Shown here: one piece after another, positions 34,618-46,300 of the stretch
How positions within the stretch are numbered: the stretch's first letter is position 1
Layout: the number at the start of each line of letters is the position of its first letter
Source: Nematostella vectensis
Lineage: Eukaryota; Cnidaria; Anthozoa; Actiniaria; Edwardsiidae
Assembly (NCBI RefSeq): GCF_932526225.1
Contig: NC_064034.1
Location: 17,560,887-17,620,886 of the forward strand
Direction of reading: 5' to 3'
DNA: 60,000 nucleotides
The notes under the pieces: generated by a model
Told to the model about the DNA's origin: nothing
The model's database searches: none
What the model saw: only the letters and a program-made list of their open reading frames with translations
Position numbers and translations under genes: made by a program

Positions 34618-35413
34618 CTACCAATTCCAAACAGCTACCAAGAATGCGAGACTAACAAGCACTAAACTAGTAGCGATGCCATCGCTTCCAGCAACAAGTG
34701 TAGTGAGGTTCGGGACAGGTGCTGTAGTCGAGTGCGGGGCGGCATGGAAACTCATCATGTACTTGCTTTGCATACAGTCGGAATTATTCGGCATGGTGAT
34801 TTTATACCTAGCATGGTTTGGTCGCGATGAAAGATACGACATTTGGAAACCGGGTATTGTTCACGTACGCAGTGAGGTTATCTCCGGTATAAACGTATTG
34901 CATACCTGTCAACCTCCGAAAATCTCAAGGCTTGAGAGGCGTTTGCCGAGAAAGCTTTCGCGAACAAATCCACTTATAGATCTCACGAGGGTGTTAGATA
35001 AATTGCGCTGCGCAAGGGAATTATGTTTTTAATATTTTAATAGAAAATAGGCAAAATGACGATTTTCCATAGAATAATTTTTCGGAAGCGATAAAAATCG
35101 CTAAAAAGCGGGAGATTTGGTGCTCAACGCGGGAGAGCGGGAGAAGGGATCCAAAATCTTGAGACTCCCGCCTAATGCGGGAGAGTTGACAGGTATGGAT
35201 TGGGTTGGATTAACAACGCCTTCTTGAGTATAAGTGATGTATGTTATCACCAAAGCTCTGTGACTGCCAAGATCTGGCCTAAAAACCATGCCGCTCATGT
35301 TGACGCATAAGCCGCTCGTGTCGTTCATGAAGACTTGTGGCTACCGCCATTTTTGACACCGCCACGGCCGCCATTACGGCGAGAACAACTACAACTACAA
35401 CTCGACGTTCCAT
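34618..35413 (-). pseudogene. Broken ORF for a predicted secreted, C-terminally hydrophobic protein, interrupted by a MITE
   Basis: Read on the minus strand from ATG at 35413: MERRVVVVVVLAVMAAVAVS is a good signal peptide. After a one-base frame break near 35328 the frame continues LCVNMSGMVFRPDLGSHRAL and ITYITYTQEGVVNPTQ, meets a MITE (34902-35198), and resumes in the same frame YVYTGDNLTAYVNNTRFPN with two N-glycosylation sequons. A second frame break near 34830 leads to ARYKITMPNNSDCMQSKYMM, a Thr/Pro stretch and SLVLVSLAFLVAVWNW before TAG at 34618. The tail looks like a GPI-signal or membrane anchor. The family is not recognised. Removing the MITE and one 4-bp target copy restores the frame at that point. 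It may be a pseudogene, or a gene with base errors; an intron at the first break is also possible. Confidence 0.45.
34902..35198. mobile_element. MITE with CATACCTGTCAAC ends inside the broken secreted-protein ORF
   Basis: Ends catacctgtcaac (34902-34914) and gttgacaggtatg (35185-35197). ATTG flanks both sides (34898-34901 and 35199-35202) as a likely 4-bp target duplication. Truncated relatives occur at 36360-36660 (inverted) and 38690-38830. Confidence 0.8.
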
Positions 35414-35828
35414 TAGAGTAAAATCGCTTTCTTAGTTCAATCTTGTTATACCGAATCGAAGCCTCTAGCTAAGATCGAGAGTTCAATGAGAATGCAACGG
35501 AGCAGGTGACCCGTCCAAGTAAGTAAATAATTATGTGACAGAATGGATACAGAATATAGTGTGTGCATGGAACGCGCATGTCGCAATCAAGCGATGCCAC
35601 TGATGACATCGGTGGTATAGACATAAGCAGACATGAAAACGAGCCTTTTTTATTTGTTTGTGTACGAACTACTACACTCTTTCTTTATAAGAACGGCTAA
35701 TTTTCCGTTGACTGAGTCGTTCTTATTTTTTTACTTATTTTAAGGCTTAAAATCTTAAAAGGCTTAAGGCTTAAAATTATTGCGCATCAATAATGTCGTA
35801 TAAAAAATACACAAAAACAGCTATTGTA

Positions 35829-36132
35829 TATACCTATTTCAAAAAAACGTTGTCAATGCGAAACGGCAAATGGCGATTGGCAAATGGCAGTTCTAGGACC
35901 GAAAGGAACCATGGGTCTCATTAAATTTCTAATAAATGCTGAAGAATATGGATAAATCAAACAATTATCCATTAAAGATCATCAATGTATGTCTCTGACA
36001 TTGCTAGACTTTATTTAACACCTTTAATTTTACGAATGATTAGTACCCAGAAGCACCGTTCGGGCTTAGAACTGCCATTTACTATTTGCCATTCGCCATT
36101 TGCACTGACAACCTTTTTTGAAATAGGTGTAT
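35829..36132. mobile_element. MITE copy B, 304 bp with about 70-bp arms
   Basis: Left arm 35829-35899 (tatacctatttcaaaaaaac, caaatggcgattggcaaatg, gcagttcta) is mirrored by 36063-36132 (tagaactgccattt, ttttttgaaataggtgtata). Relative of 349-583. Confidence 0.8.
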
Positions 36133-36309
36133 AACAATAAAGAATGTTCTTAGCATTGCAAATACGGTGTTTGAAATAACTCTGCTAGTCATACCCATGG
36201 GAAAAGTTATTATGTATAGAACATAACAATTACAGCAAATGGGCTTACAAGGACGACGTAAAACGAATAGTTCACCAGATATTGCCTTTCAATTCAATTT
36301 TAAGGTAAT

Positions 36310-36660
36310 TAGGGACCTTAAGCAACGACGACGGCAACGTGTACGATGACGACAGAAAAAAATGGAATTTTATTCAGAATTCTATAGCAGCACATAAAAA
36401 TGCGCTTCCGAAAAATTATTCTATAGAAAATCGTCATTTTGCTTATTTTTTTAAAAAATATATGAAACATCAATTCCCTTTTGTAGCGCAATTGATTTAA
36501 CACCCTCATGAGATCAATAAGTGGATTTGTTCGTGAGAGCTTTCTATACGGCAAACGCCTGCAAGGTTAAACCCACCCCTTCCCCCCAAAAGGAATATAC
36601 CCCACCCCTCCCCCCAACAAATTCTCAAGCCTTGTGATTTTCGGAGGTTGACAGGTATGG
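36310..36660. mobile_element. Composite of two MITE fragments
   Basis: gggaccttaagcaacgacga at about 36311 looks like a terminal repeat of one family; 36360-36660 is an inverted, truncated copy of the 34902-35198 family, ending gaggttgacaggtatgg. The remaining gap 36661-37309 up to the PLBD start shows nothing recognisable. Confidence 0.55.
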
Positions 36661-37309
36661 GGAAGTCTCTGAAATATAGAGGCCGAGGGGTATTTGTATA
36701 TCAAGCAGAATCGCATAATAAACAAAGCTAGTTCAATCAACACTGCCCTGGAAAGATACGGATGATGGGAATAACTTGTGACACAGGTGTTTAGTGATTC
36801 GCAAGTTCGTCACAGGTTGTCGTTACGCTGTTACGCGTTTCAACTCCCTCACAGCCCCTCACATGTTTCTGTTTACGAAAATGCCTGATATGGATGTATA
36901 GCCAAGTACGCGTGACATGTGATTAACTGCTTTTCAGTAATGGTGGATTAAAAAAATAATAAATATGCGTCGTTGAGGGCTTGGAACTCACTTCGACTCA
37001 TTCGAACAAGTATTTTAAATTATATTTGATAAAGAATAATTGTAGCGTACGATTCGTGTTTCTAGTTTAAAATCATAAGGCTGTTGATCCTTTTTTTGTG
37101 TGTAACAAATAAATAGAGTGCGATAAATTGGCAAACAAAGAAAGGATGACCCGGAAGTATGCTCTGTTTCCGGTCAGCGGCTCGTCACTTTATGTTATGA
37201 TGTTATTGTTTGGTCTTGGTCGCTTATATTTATTTCGTTGTCAGTCACAATACTATTCATTTTCCTATCCAGCTTCTGGGTACAAGCTATCCCTACAGAC
37301 TTGATCACC

Positions 37310-40300
37310 ATGCTTTCTGCTGTGCTTCTAGTACTGCCCATGTTTTTGTTGGGATGTGATGGAATCGAGACGAACGCCACAGTCTACTACAACCGCGGTC
37401 ATGGGTAAGACGGGTTACCGGAATTAGAGATTGCTCTCTCAGAAAAAATGCTCTAGAAATAAAAAGCTGTAGAAAATCCTTCAGGCATATGAATCTATGA
37501 ACCATGTGTCTGCTTTAACAAGGAAACTGACAACATTTTCGTATTACTCTAATCATTTAAAAGATTGGCTAGAATGAACATAGGCAATGGCGTGATTTTA
37601 ATTATTCCAAGTCTTGGAATCTTGCAAACCCGAGTTGGTGAGAGCATGATTACCAGAATGAGAAATCAGAGCTTGATAAACAAAAGATTTCATCACTATA
37701 AAAGTTTTCATTATTTTAGAATATGAGGAGTTAGATTAGGGATTCTGTAAAGTTAAGAAATTCCAAAAATCCGATAAAAACTGGATAGAGGGGGGCCCAT
37801 CGCCCCCCTGTCAAATTCTTTATTTTAATAACAATCAACATATAAACAGAACTCGACACCATATAATATTATATTCGTGGGTTTTATTATCAACATTTGG
37901 CACAATATTTACAAAAAAATTTGTGGAACATCATTTTTTCCCCAATTTTCCTTCTTTTTTCCGAGTTTGACCTTGACCCACAAACCCCCCCCCCCCCCCC
38001 CCCCCCGCCACCCCTTTCTAGTTTTCTCGGATTTTGGGATTTTTTGTAGTTTTACAAGATCCTTGATGTGTGTTTTTGTAACTTATTTTCTGTCTTTCTT
38101 GTTACACTCCGGAAGTCAGGGAGAAAAAGAAATCCAAGCCAAGAGAAGAGAAGAGGATTACCCAGAGGACACATACATTTTGCAACACACAATGATTGGG
38201 AGCAAATCAATATTTGCTGGAAATCTAACCATAATCATAATCTGTTCACATTTCTTGTTCACTTTTCAGATACAGCATCAAGTTTGGTGTAGTTGATACT
38301 CAGAAAGGTGTGGCTTATGGGTTATACCAAGATAACATTAACACAACGGGGTGAGAATACGGTGTTACTCATGAGATGAATTATGGCGATCCTGACTGTA
38401 TGAAACACAAATTTAGATTGATTCACAAAGTAATTCAAGACTCCCAATCAGTTGTCAACTTTTTTCTGTTTTTAAAGTAGAATTGGGCTCTTAAAAAGGC
38501 ATACACAAAAATTAATAAACTTTCGCTGCAGCAACTTCTGTATACGTGCCTTGTAGCAAATTTCACTATTAACAAGCATGGGAACAACTAGAAATATTAC
38601 ACCCTCTCCCCCATGTACAATATAGATCCCGCATGCGTGCTCGATAAATGACGCTGCACAAGGACTTATTATTCTTCATCACTGAAGAAAATAGGCAAAA
38701 TTTCGATTTTCTATAGAAGGATTTTTTTTTGAAGCGATAAAAAAACGCTCAAAGCGGGAGATTTGCTACTCCATACAGGAGAGCCGGAGAAGAGGTAAAA
38801 TATCTTGAGACTCACGTGTAGTGCTGGAGATATGCTATGTGGCTTTCCCCCTTAGGGCTAACAAATAGGGGTAGCGATGGGTACCTCGAAATTTCTAAAG
38901 TTTCACAAAAATTTTCGTAATCTCGGCGTTTTTTACGCAAGTCTCTAAGTCTCGTTTTTTTTTTTTTTTTTCAAAGTTTTAGGGTCTCGGAGTCTCGGAT
39001 TTTTAAATGCAACCTTGGAATCTCTGATTTTGTTAAACGCTATCTGTTTTATTTTCTTACCATGCTACGGGTTCCCCTGTAGCAAGATTGTATTGTAACT
39101 CTACTTATTCTTTTTTCAACTGATGTTTATGACATACCTCGAGCAAGTTATCCGAAAAGAAGCTCGGAAAGCTTGGTTCGGATTCCCAAATTCGACAAAA
39201 GTCTCGGGCTCGGATTCTGAAACGCGGGTCTCGGCGCCTCGGAAAGTCTCGGATTTACCCATCGCAACAAATAAAAGAAGGGCAAAAAATAAGTAGACAA
39301 TCCCCCCTTTTCATATCAATCAATCGCTTTCGTTTTTCTGAATGGTCTGAAAGAGCCTGGGGCGAGCGCGCCGGAGACCTGTGATATTCTAAAACGTTAG
39401 GGACTAGGCTCCATTTCCAAGATGGCTGCCAGCAAAATAGTAGTAAACACGAATTTCTGCAAGTTTACGTGGAAATTCCCGACTTACAAAGCTCTAGAGC
39501 CATAAAAAGCGAAATAATGATTGCAGCAGACTTCTCCTCCTTGGCAAAATGTATATACTGGTAGACTTATTCTTACCCCCTGAATACATTTCAGGTGGGC
39601 GGTGTTGGACGTCGTGTCCGGGACAGGGGTGGAGCCTGTTGATGATGTTGCGCTCATGTATGCTGCAGGGTATCTGGAAGGAGCTTTAACAGCAAGGTAA
39701 CGAGACAATAGGCAATTCCAGCTATAAGCATGCGCGCGCACTCACCATGGAAATCTACCTCAACTACCGTCATGCAGCGCGCGCTTCGTTTGGCGCGTAG
39801 CATTCTGGTAGTTGAGGTAGGTTTCTATGGTAAAGCGCGTGCAAACTTATAGCTGGAATGGCCTATTGATACAGTGGAACCTGGATTTTTACGATACTGG
39901 ATTTTACGATAACCTCGATTTTACAATGGCGTTCCTTTCTCCCGGCTCAAATACAGTGGAATGTAAAAGCAATTACCTCGATTTAACGATATTGGATGCA
40001 ACTATATTATCGATGTTACGATACAAATCTCTTCTCCCAAGCGTAATTTTGACCTCCATACAAAGATATTACTGATTATGTCTATCAAAAACTCAAGGCA
40101 CCACACGTTGTACTGTACGTTAATCGATTTTTTGACTTGACAGACCTTGTTATAATACAGATTCCAGATTACAAAAAGTAGCTGCAGACTGTTTAACTGT
40201 TATTATTTTGTTAAAGTTGATTATTAAGCCGACCTCGCTACAACGATATTTTCAATGAATTTTCTTTAATATCGTAAAATCGAGGACCTCTTTGCAACGA

Positions 40301-43300
40301 TACCTCGATTTTTCGATACATTTTCTTTCTCCCGAGGCATATCGTAAAATCCAGGTTCCACTGTACATTTATTAAATGTGCTTGAGTTTTACCAGGGTGT
40401 GCGGCGCAAAAACTATAAGGAAATGACCAGTAGCTGTGTGGCTGTGCCCCCCCCCCCCCCCCAATGTTTTCATAATGTTTTTGTATCGTGCCCCCTCTAA
40501 AAATTCTGTCTGTCAATACTCAACACTCCACCTCCATCTGATATAAATTAGTTTAATACATCTCAAATGCAGAAAAGTATCAGAGTTATGCTTTAGATCA
40601 ATAAAACAAATAATGATTGAATTGACTCCTTAGCTAACTATATAGCAATTGTTGCTTTTATCTTTGGAATTATCTTTTTTATGTTCAGACAGGACCAAAG
40701 CGGGGGGTGGGGCACTGGGGGCATATGCCCCCCCCTTCCCCCACATCTGAAAAAATATATGGAAATGACCAGCAGAAACGTTGATGTGCCCCCCATATTT
40801 ACTTTTAAGTTACATTAAAATGAAACATTAAAATGTTTCTGTATCGTACCTCCAACCCCCCCCCCCCCCCCTATTTTGAAGCCTGCTGGAGCTCTGCCAG
40901 ATGTGACGTTGGATCAAAGAAAATCAGGTCTATTGGTTCCTAACCAAATTTAATTTCCTTTGTAGACATATTAATTATCAGTATGAAAATGTATTTGGAA
41001 TATTCTTCAAATCCGATGATGATCCACTGATTGCCAAAGCAGCAAAGTTCTTCTCTGATCAGGTTAGGCAAACAAACATCTAAACATTCAAGTTTGCTTG
41101 AGTTGGTAACATGACGAGTTCAATTGCATGTTCTAATCCAATCTTAGGACACATGGATGCGAACGATGATTGCCTCAGAGTCTAGAAAAAGTCCCTTCTG
41201 GAGACAAATGAGAAATATTCTAGCCCAATATGATGGTACAGTAAAAAATTGTAACATTGTAACCTTGAATTAGATTTTCATGTAGCATATCATCCATGGG
41301 AAACTCCCATAAAAACAGACTGTGGTAGACTGTGGTGATAGCCAGCCAAATTTGATTTTTGAGTGGGTGTGGTCAATTTTTACCCCTAAGAGTCAGGCCT
41401 ACCGAAGTATTACATGCGCAGTTGAGTTGTGGTTTACTGTAAAAAAAAAGTGTGAGACCCCTAAGGGATAGCAGAATCGGTTAAAAAGCTTTGAGTACCC
41501 CTAACGGATAGTAGTTGGTAGAACTTAATACCCTAAAAAATAGGACAATCACACACTGTCTACTTTTATGGAGCGTCGTTCCCTGCCCCACCGCCGCAAG
41601 GATATAACCCTTCCCTTATTGGCCCTTTCAACCATTCACAGGTCTAATGGAGGGATATGCAAAATATCCAGCAACAGACAAGGTAAGCAATTGCAGGACC
41701 GTAGCAGTCCTGGAAATTGTTGGGACACAATACAGAAACATGAAGAAAATAATGGGGGGGGGGTGCACGTCCACGCCTCTTCTGGTCAATTCCTTATAAT
41801 TTTTCAAAATATTTTTTTTTGGGGGGGGGGGCACCTGCCCCCAGTGCCCCACCCCCTGCTACGGCCCTGAAGTGTCAAGGGTGTATATGTGTATATACTA
41901 ATAATGGCCTCCGATCTAATGAGTTCGCTACTGTGAATGGTGAACAAAGCAGCTAGCAGGTTTAAGACTTTTTAAGCTTTGTCAACAAGAAAAACTAATG
42001 ATTCATGTGTGGGTTTTTACCCAAAAAATCCAATAAAAATGTTACACCCCTGAACAATTCGCAGATAGTTCCTTGTCTGGTCGTAAGTATCCATTTACGA
42101 CGCCGAAAACAGCGCCTTATTGTTGATTAGTCTTGGAACTTTTGTGCGCACAGCACCCCCTCCCCATACCCCTCTTCCGCAAAAAAACGCCAAATACTCA
42201 TCCTCGGGTACCCAGGTCGTCGGGCTTCCGGGGATATCAAATACTATCCTTTTCCTAATAATACTGTGCATCCCCACTTAGCAACTCCTGCGGATACGCG
42301 CCTGCCCTAGGAGATCACGTTCTGTCCCTTTTGTAGCCTCTGGGCAAGTTTGCGTTCCAAGTCGTGAATGGATTTGGAGATCTTCTTGATCTGAAAAAAG
42401 CGCTGATGCCAGAACACATGCCTGACTGGAATAAGATGAGCGACAAAGAGATCGTCGAAAAGGTGAGCTGATGCCAGAACGTATGCCTGACTGGAATAAG
42501 ATAAGCGAGAAAGAGATCGTCGAAAAGGTGAGCTGGTGCCAGAACGTATGCCTGGAATAAGATGAGCGAGAATGAGATAGTCGAAAAGGTGAGCTGGTGC
42601 CAGAACGTATGCCTGGAATAAGATGAGCGAGAATGAGATCGTCGAAAAGGTGAGCTGGTGCCAGAACGTATGCCTGACTGGAATAAGATGAGCGATCGTC
42701 GAAAAGGTGAGCTGATGCCAGAACGTATGCCTGACTGGAATAAGATGAGCGATCGTCGAAAAGGTGAGCTGATACCAGAACACATGCCTGATTGGAATAA
42801 GATGAGCGAGAACCTATTCCTGATTGGAATAAGATGAGCGACAAAGAGATCGCCGAAAAGGTGAGCTGATGCCAGAACGTATGCCTGACTGGAATAAGAT
42901 AAGCGAGAAAGAGATCGTCGAAAAGGTGAGCTGGTGCCAGAACGTATGCCTGGAATAAGATGAGCGAGAATGAGATAGTCGAAAAGGTGAGCTGGTGCCA
43001 GAACGTATGCCTGGAATAAGATGAGCGAGAATGAGATCGTCGAAAAGGTGAGCTGGTGCCAGAACGTATGCCTGACTGGAATAAGATGAGCGATCGTCGA
43101 AAAGGTGAGCTGATGCCAGAACGTATGCCTGACTGGAATAAGATGAGCGATCGTCGAAAAGGTGAGCTGATACCAGAACACATGCCTGATTGGAATAAGA
43201 TGAGCGAGAACCTATTCCTGATTGGAATAAGATGAGCGACAAAGAGATCGCCGAAAAGGTGAGCTGATGCCAGAACGTATGCCTGACTGGAATAAGATGA

Positions 43301-46300
43301 GCGATCGTCGAAAAGGTGAGCTGATACCAGAACACATGCCTGATTGGAATAAGATGAGCGAGAACCTATTCCTGATTGGAATAAGATGAGCGACAAAGAG
43401 ATCGCCGAAAAGGTGAGCTGATGCCAGAACGTATCCCTGATTGGAATAAGATGAGCGATCGTCGAAAAGGTGAGCTGATGCCAGAACGTGTGCCTGACTG
43501 GAATAAGATGAGCGACAAAGAGATCGTCGAAAATGTGAATTCCTAACAACGCCCGGATAATCATTTTAGACACACAGTATGAAACTGAACAAAGCAATAA
43601 CGGACAAAAAATAACTTAGGGCTTGATTTCCCATCTAAGGGGGCAGCAGCTAGCTTATCTATAGATTCGGGACAAGAAAAATGGCGTCTGTCACCTTAGC
43701 AAATAAAAGCCCTCCCAGCCATACTGGTACTGTTACAGACTTTTACAAGGGTGTGCGTTATTAAACGTTAGAAATACCGAAATATGAAAATATTCCTCTT
43801 GAATTGTTTTAAAGTTCTCATCCCTAGAATCGTTAAACCCTATTTAAAGTTTTTTTTTTTTTTTTTTAAACAGTCATCGTGAAAACGTTTGGGTTGTTTG
43901 AAGCATCATCGTGCCCTGCCTTATCGCTCCAGGTTGCCTTTCTCTCGAGTGCTTATAGAAGAAATGTATGTCTTGTTTAGATTGCTATGAGTGGACATTG
44001 CTCGGTGCTGATCAAGGCTCTTCCTGCCTACGAGAACCTGTTTGCGTCACATGTCACGTATGTACCCAGCTTTTTCCTGTTTCCATCCACGTTGCTTTCC
44101 ACTGCAGTTTTCAGTCTCTTGCCCAACCTCCTCCGCAGGCATCGCTTTGCCCAGAAAGCGGCAGGGAAAAAGCACAGGCGCTCGGGATTCCTGTGGTGAT
44201 AAGTCGAGCGGGTGTCCCCTCCCCCTTAACAAAGGAATTTGTCGACCACAGAAAAAACGCGAGAGTCTTAGGGATTCAGTCTCGGTTTCTAACGAAGACT
44301 TCGGAGGAGGCCGACTATTTCGAACAGCTAAGACCCCGTCCCCACGTATCCGTTTTCGGTTAAAAACGCAACCTTTTTTGTTACAAATACGGGTATCGTC
44401 CACACGGAAACGCGAAAACAATGATCGAAAACGGAACGATTTGAAAACGATCTCCAGAGTTGAACAATTTAAAAACGATACCCTTTTGGTGCCGTGGGCA
44501 CGGACGAAAACGGAACCTTTCAAAAGCGATGGCATGATAACTCAGGTCCAGTCCACTTGGCGCGCGAGTACGCATGCGCTGTAGAGCTTGTTATCGTTTT
44601 TGTATCGTTTCTGCGTTTTCGTGGGGACGGGTCGTATCAAAATAAAAACGCTTCGTGTGGACGCGGATCTTTTTGAAAATTGAACGAAAAGGTTGCGTTT
44701 TCAAACAAAATCGGATACGTGGGGACAGGGTCTCAGTCGCCTCCTGGCTTCCGCCATTCAAATCCTTGAATTGGATTCGTTGGCCAGCACTGAAATGCTT
44801 TTAAATCATGCCGACATTTTTGCAAGGCGTAGACTAATACAAAAAAAACACACCGTAGTTGCTTTAGTATGAATGTCAGTATGAAGCCTGAAAGAGATTA
44901 AGCAGTTGGAAGTTATTGACGAGAGATCGTAGAATATTGAAAATTTCAGTTAGTGTCATCGTACATATGAAAGCGATCTCTAAGTTCCACCATTTATTCT
45001 ACTTATGATTTCGCATCTTACTTCCCAGATGGTTCCCCTACAGTGCTATGTTAAGGATTTACAAGCATTATCATCTAAACCTGAGAGACGAGAGCACAGG
45101 TACCACGTAACTTTGACCCCCTCTCGGTGTGTACTTGGTGACCCCCTCTCGGTGTGTACTTGGTGACCCCCTCTCGATGTGTACTTGGTGACCCCCTCTC
45201 GTTGTGTACTTGGTGAACCCCTCTCGTTGTGTACTTGGTGACCCCCTCTCGTTGTGTACTTGGTGACCCCCTCTCGATGTGTACTTGGTGACCCCCTCTC
45301 GTTGTGTACTTGGTGACCCCCTCTCGATGTGTACTTGGTGACCCCCTCTCGTTGTGTACTTGGTGACCCCCTCTCGATGTGTACTTGGTGAACCCCTCTC
45401 GGTGTGTACTTGGTGACCCCCTCTCGTTGTGTACTTGGTGACCCCCTCTCGTTGTGTTCTTGGTGACCCCCTCTCGATGTGTACTTGGTGACCCCCTCTG
45501 GTTGTGTACTTGGTGAACCCCTCTCGGTGTGTACTTGGTGACCCCCTCTCGATGTGTACTTGGTGACCCCCTCTGGTTGTGTACTTGGTGACCCCCTCTC
45601 GTTGTTTACTTGGTGAACCCCTCTCGTTGTGTACTTTTACCTGAATAGTCTAGTCATTTTACGAGAAAAATATGCTTAACCCGGAACAAATTAGTATAGA
45701 AGAAATTTCAACGGAAATTCAAACCTTTAGTTATTCATCAATAACATGTCAAAAGTCCCCTGGAGTCCCAGCACGGCAACATTCCCAAAAATGAGATTTA
45801 TTTGTAACGTTCGGAGATTCACTTTTTCGCTGCATGGAAACGAGGCTGGAAAGATAGGAGTGCGTTTTTCTTTAAATAAAAATCTTCTCTTTATTGATAA
45901 TTTATAGATACCCAAGCAGATCAGCTTTTTTGGAGGTATTCAAAACAGTTATCCCAAGAAAACGGGATTATTTCTGGTCAAGAAATGCTTCTAGTTAGCC
46001 GAAAAGAGTTTACTTTAGCTTTTTTACTTGGACTATTTTACTAAAGGCTTTTGCCGTTTGGTACTGCGTGTTTTGAATGAGTTGAAAAAAAAATTGATTA
46101 CATAAAATACATTTTGTATTAAAAAAGTCAAACTCGAGCTCACAGTAACCTTTGTTATTGTTACCTATAGGGGAAGAACCATTGGTATTCTAGGGTGGTG
46201 GTCGGGAAGGGGGAAGGGGCTGGTTATTATTTCTTTTTTTTTTGTTCCGTGCTGGGTATTATTTCCCGCTTAATTGGCTGTGCATGATATTTTATCTCGG

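Noticed and set aside
34598-35032. 144-codon plus-strand frame
   Set aside because: It is antisense to the broken secreted-protein ORF and half of it is MITE sequence.
42278-43597. Long minus-strand frames (up to 439 codons) with AHLF/HLIP repeats
   Set aside because: They are the antisense of the PLBD exon 7 tandem array and have no independent start, domain or splice context.
44042-44584. 180-codon plus-strand and 162-codon minus-strand frames
   Set aside because: They overlap PLBD exon 8 in the wrong frame and run into the 44331-44733 MITE.
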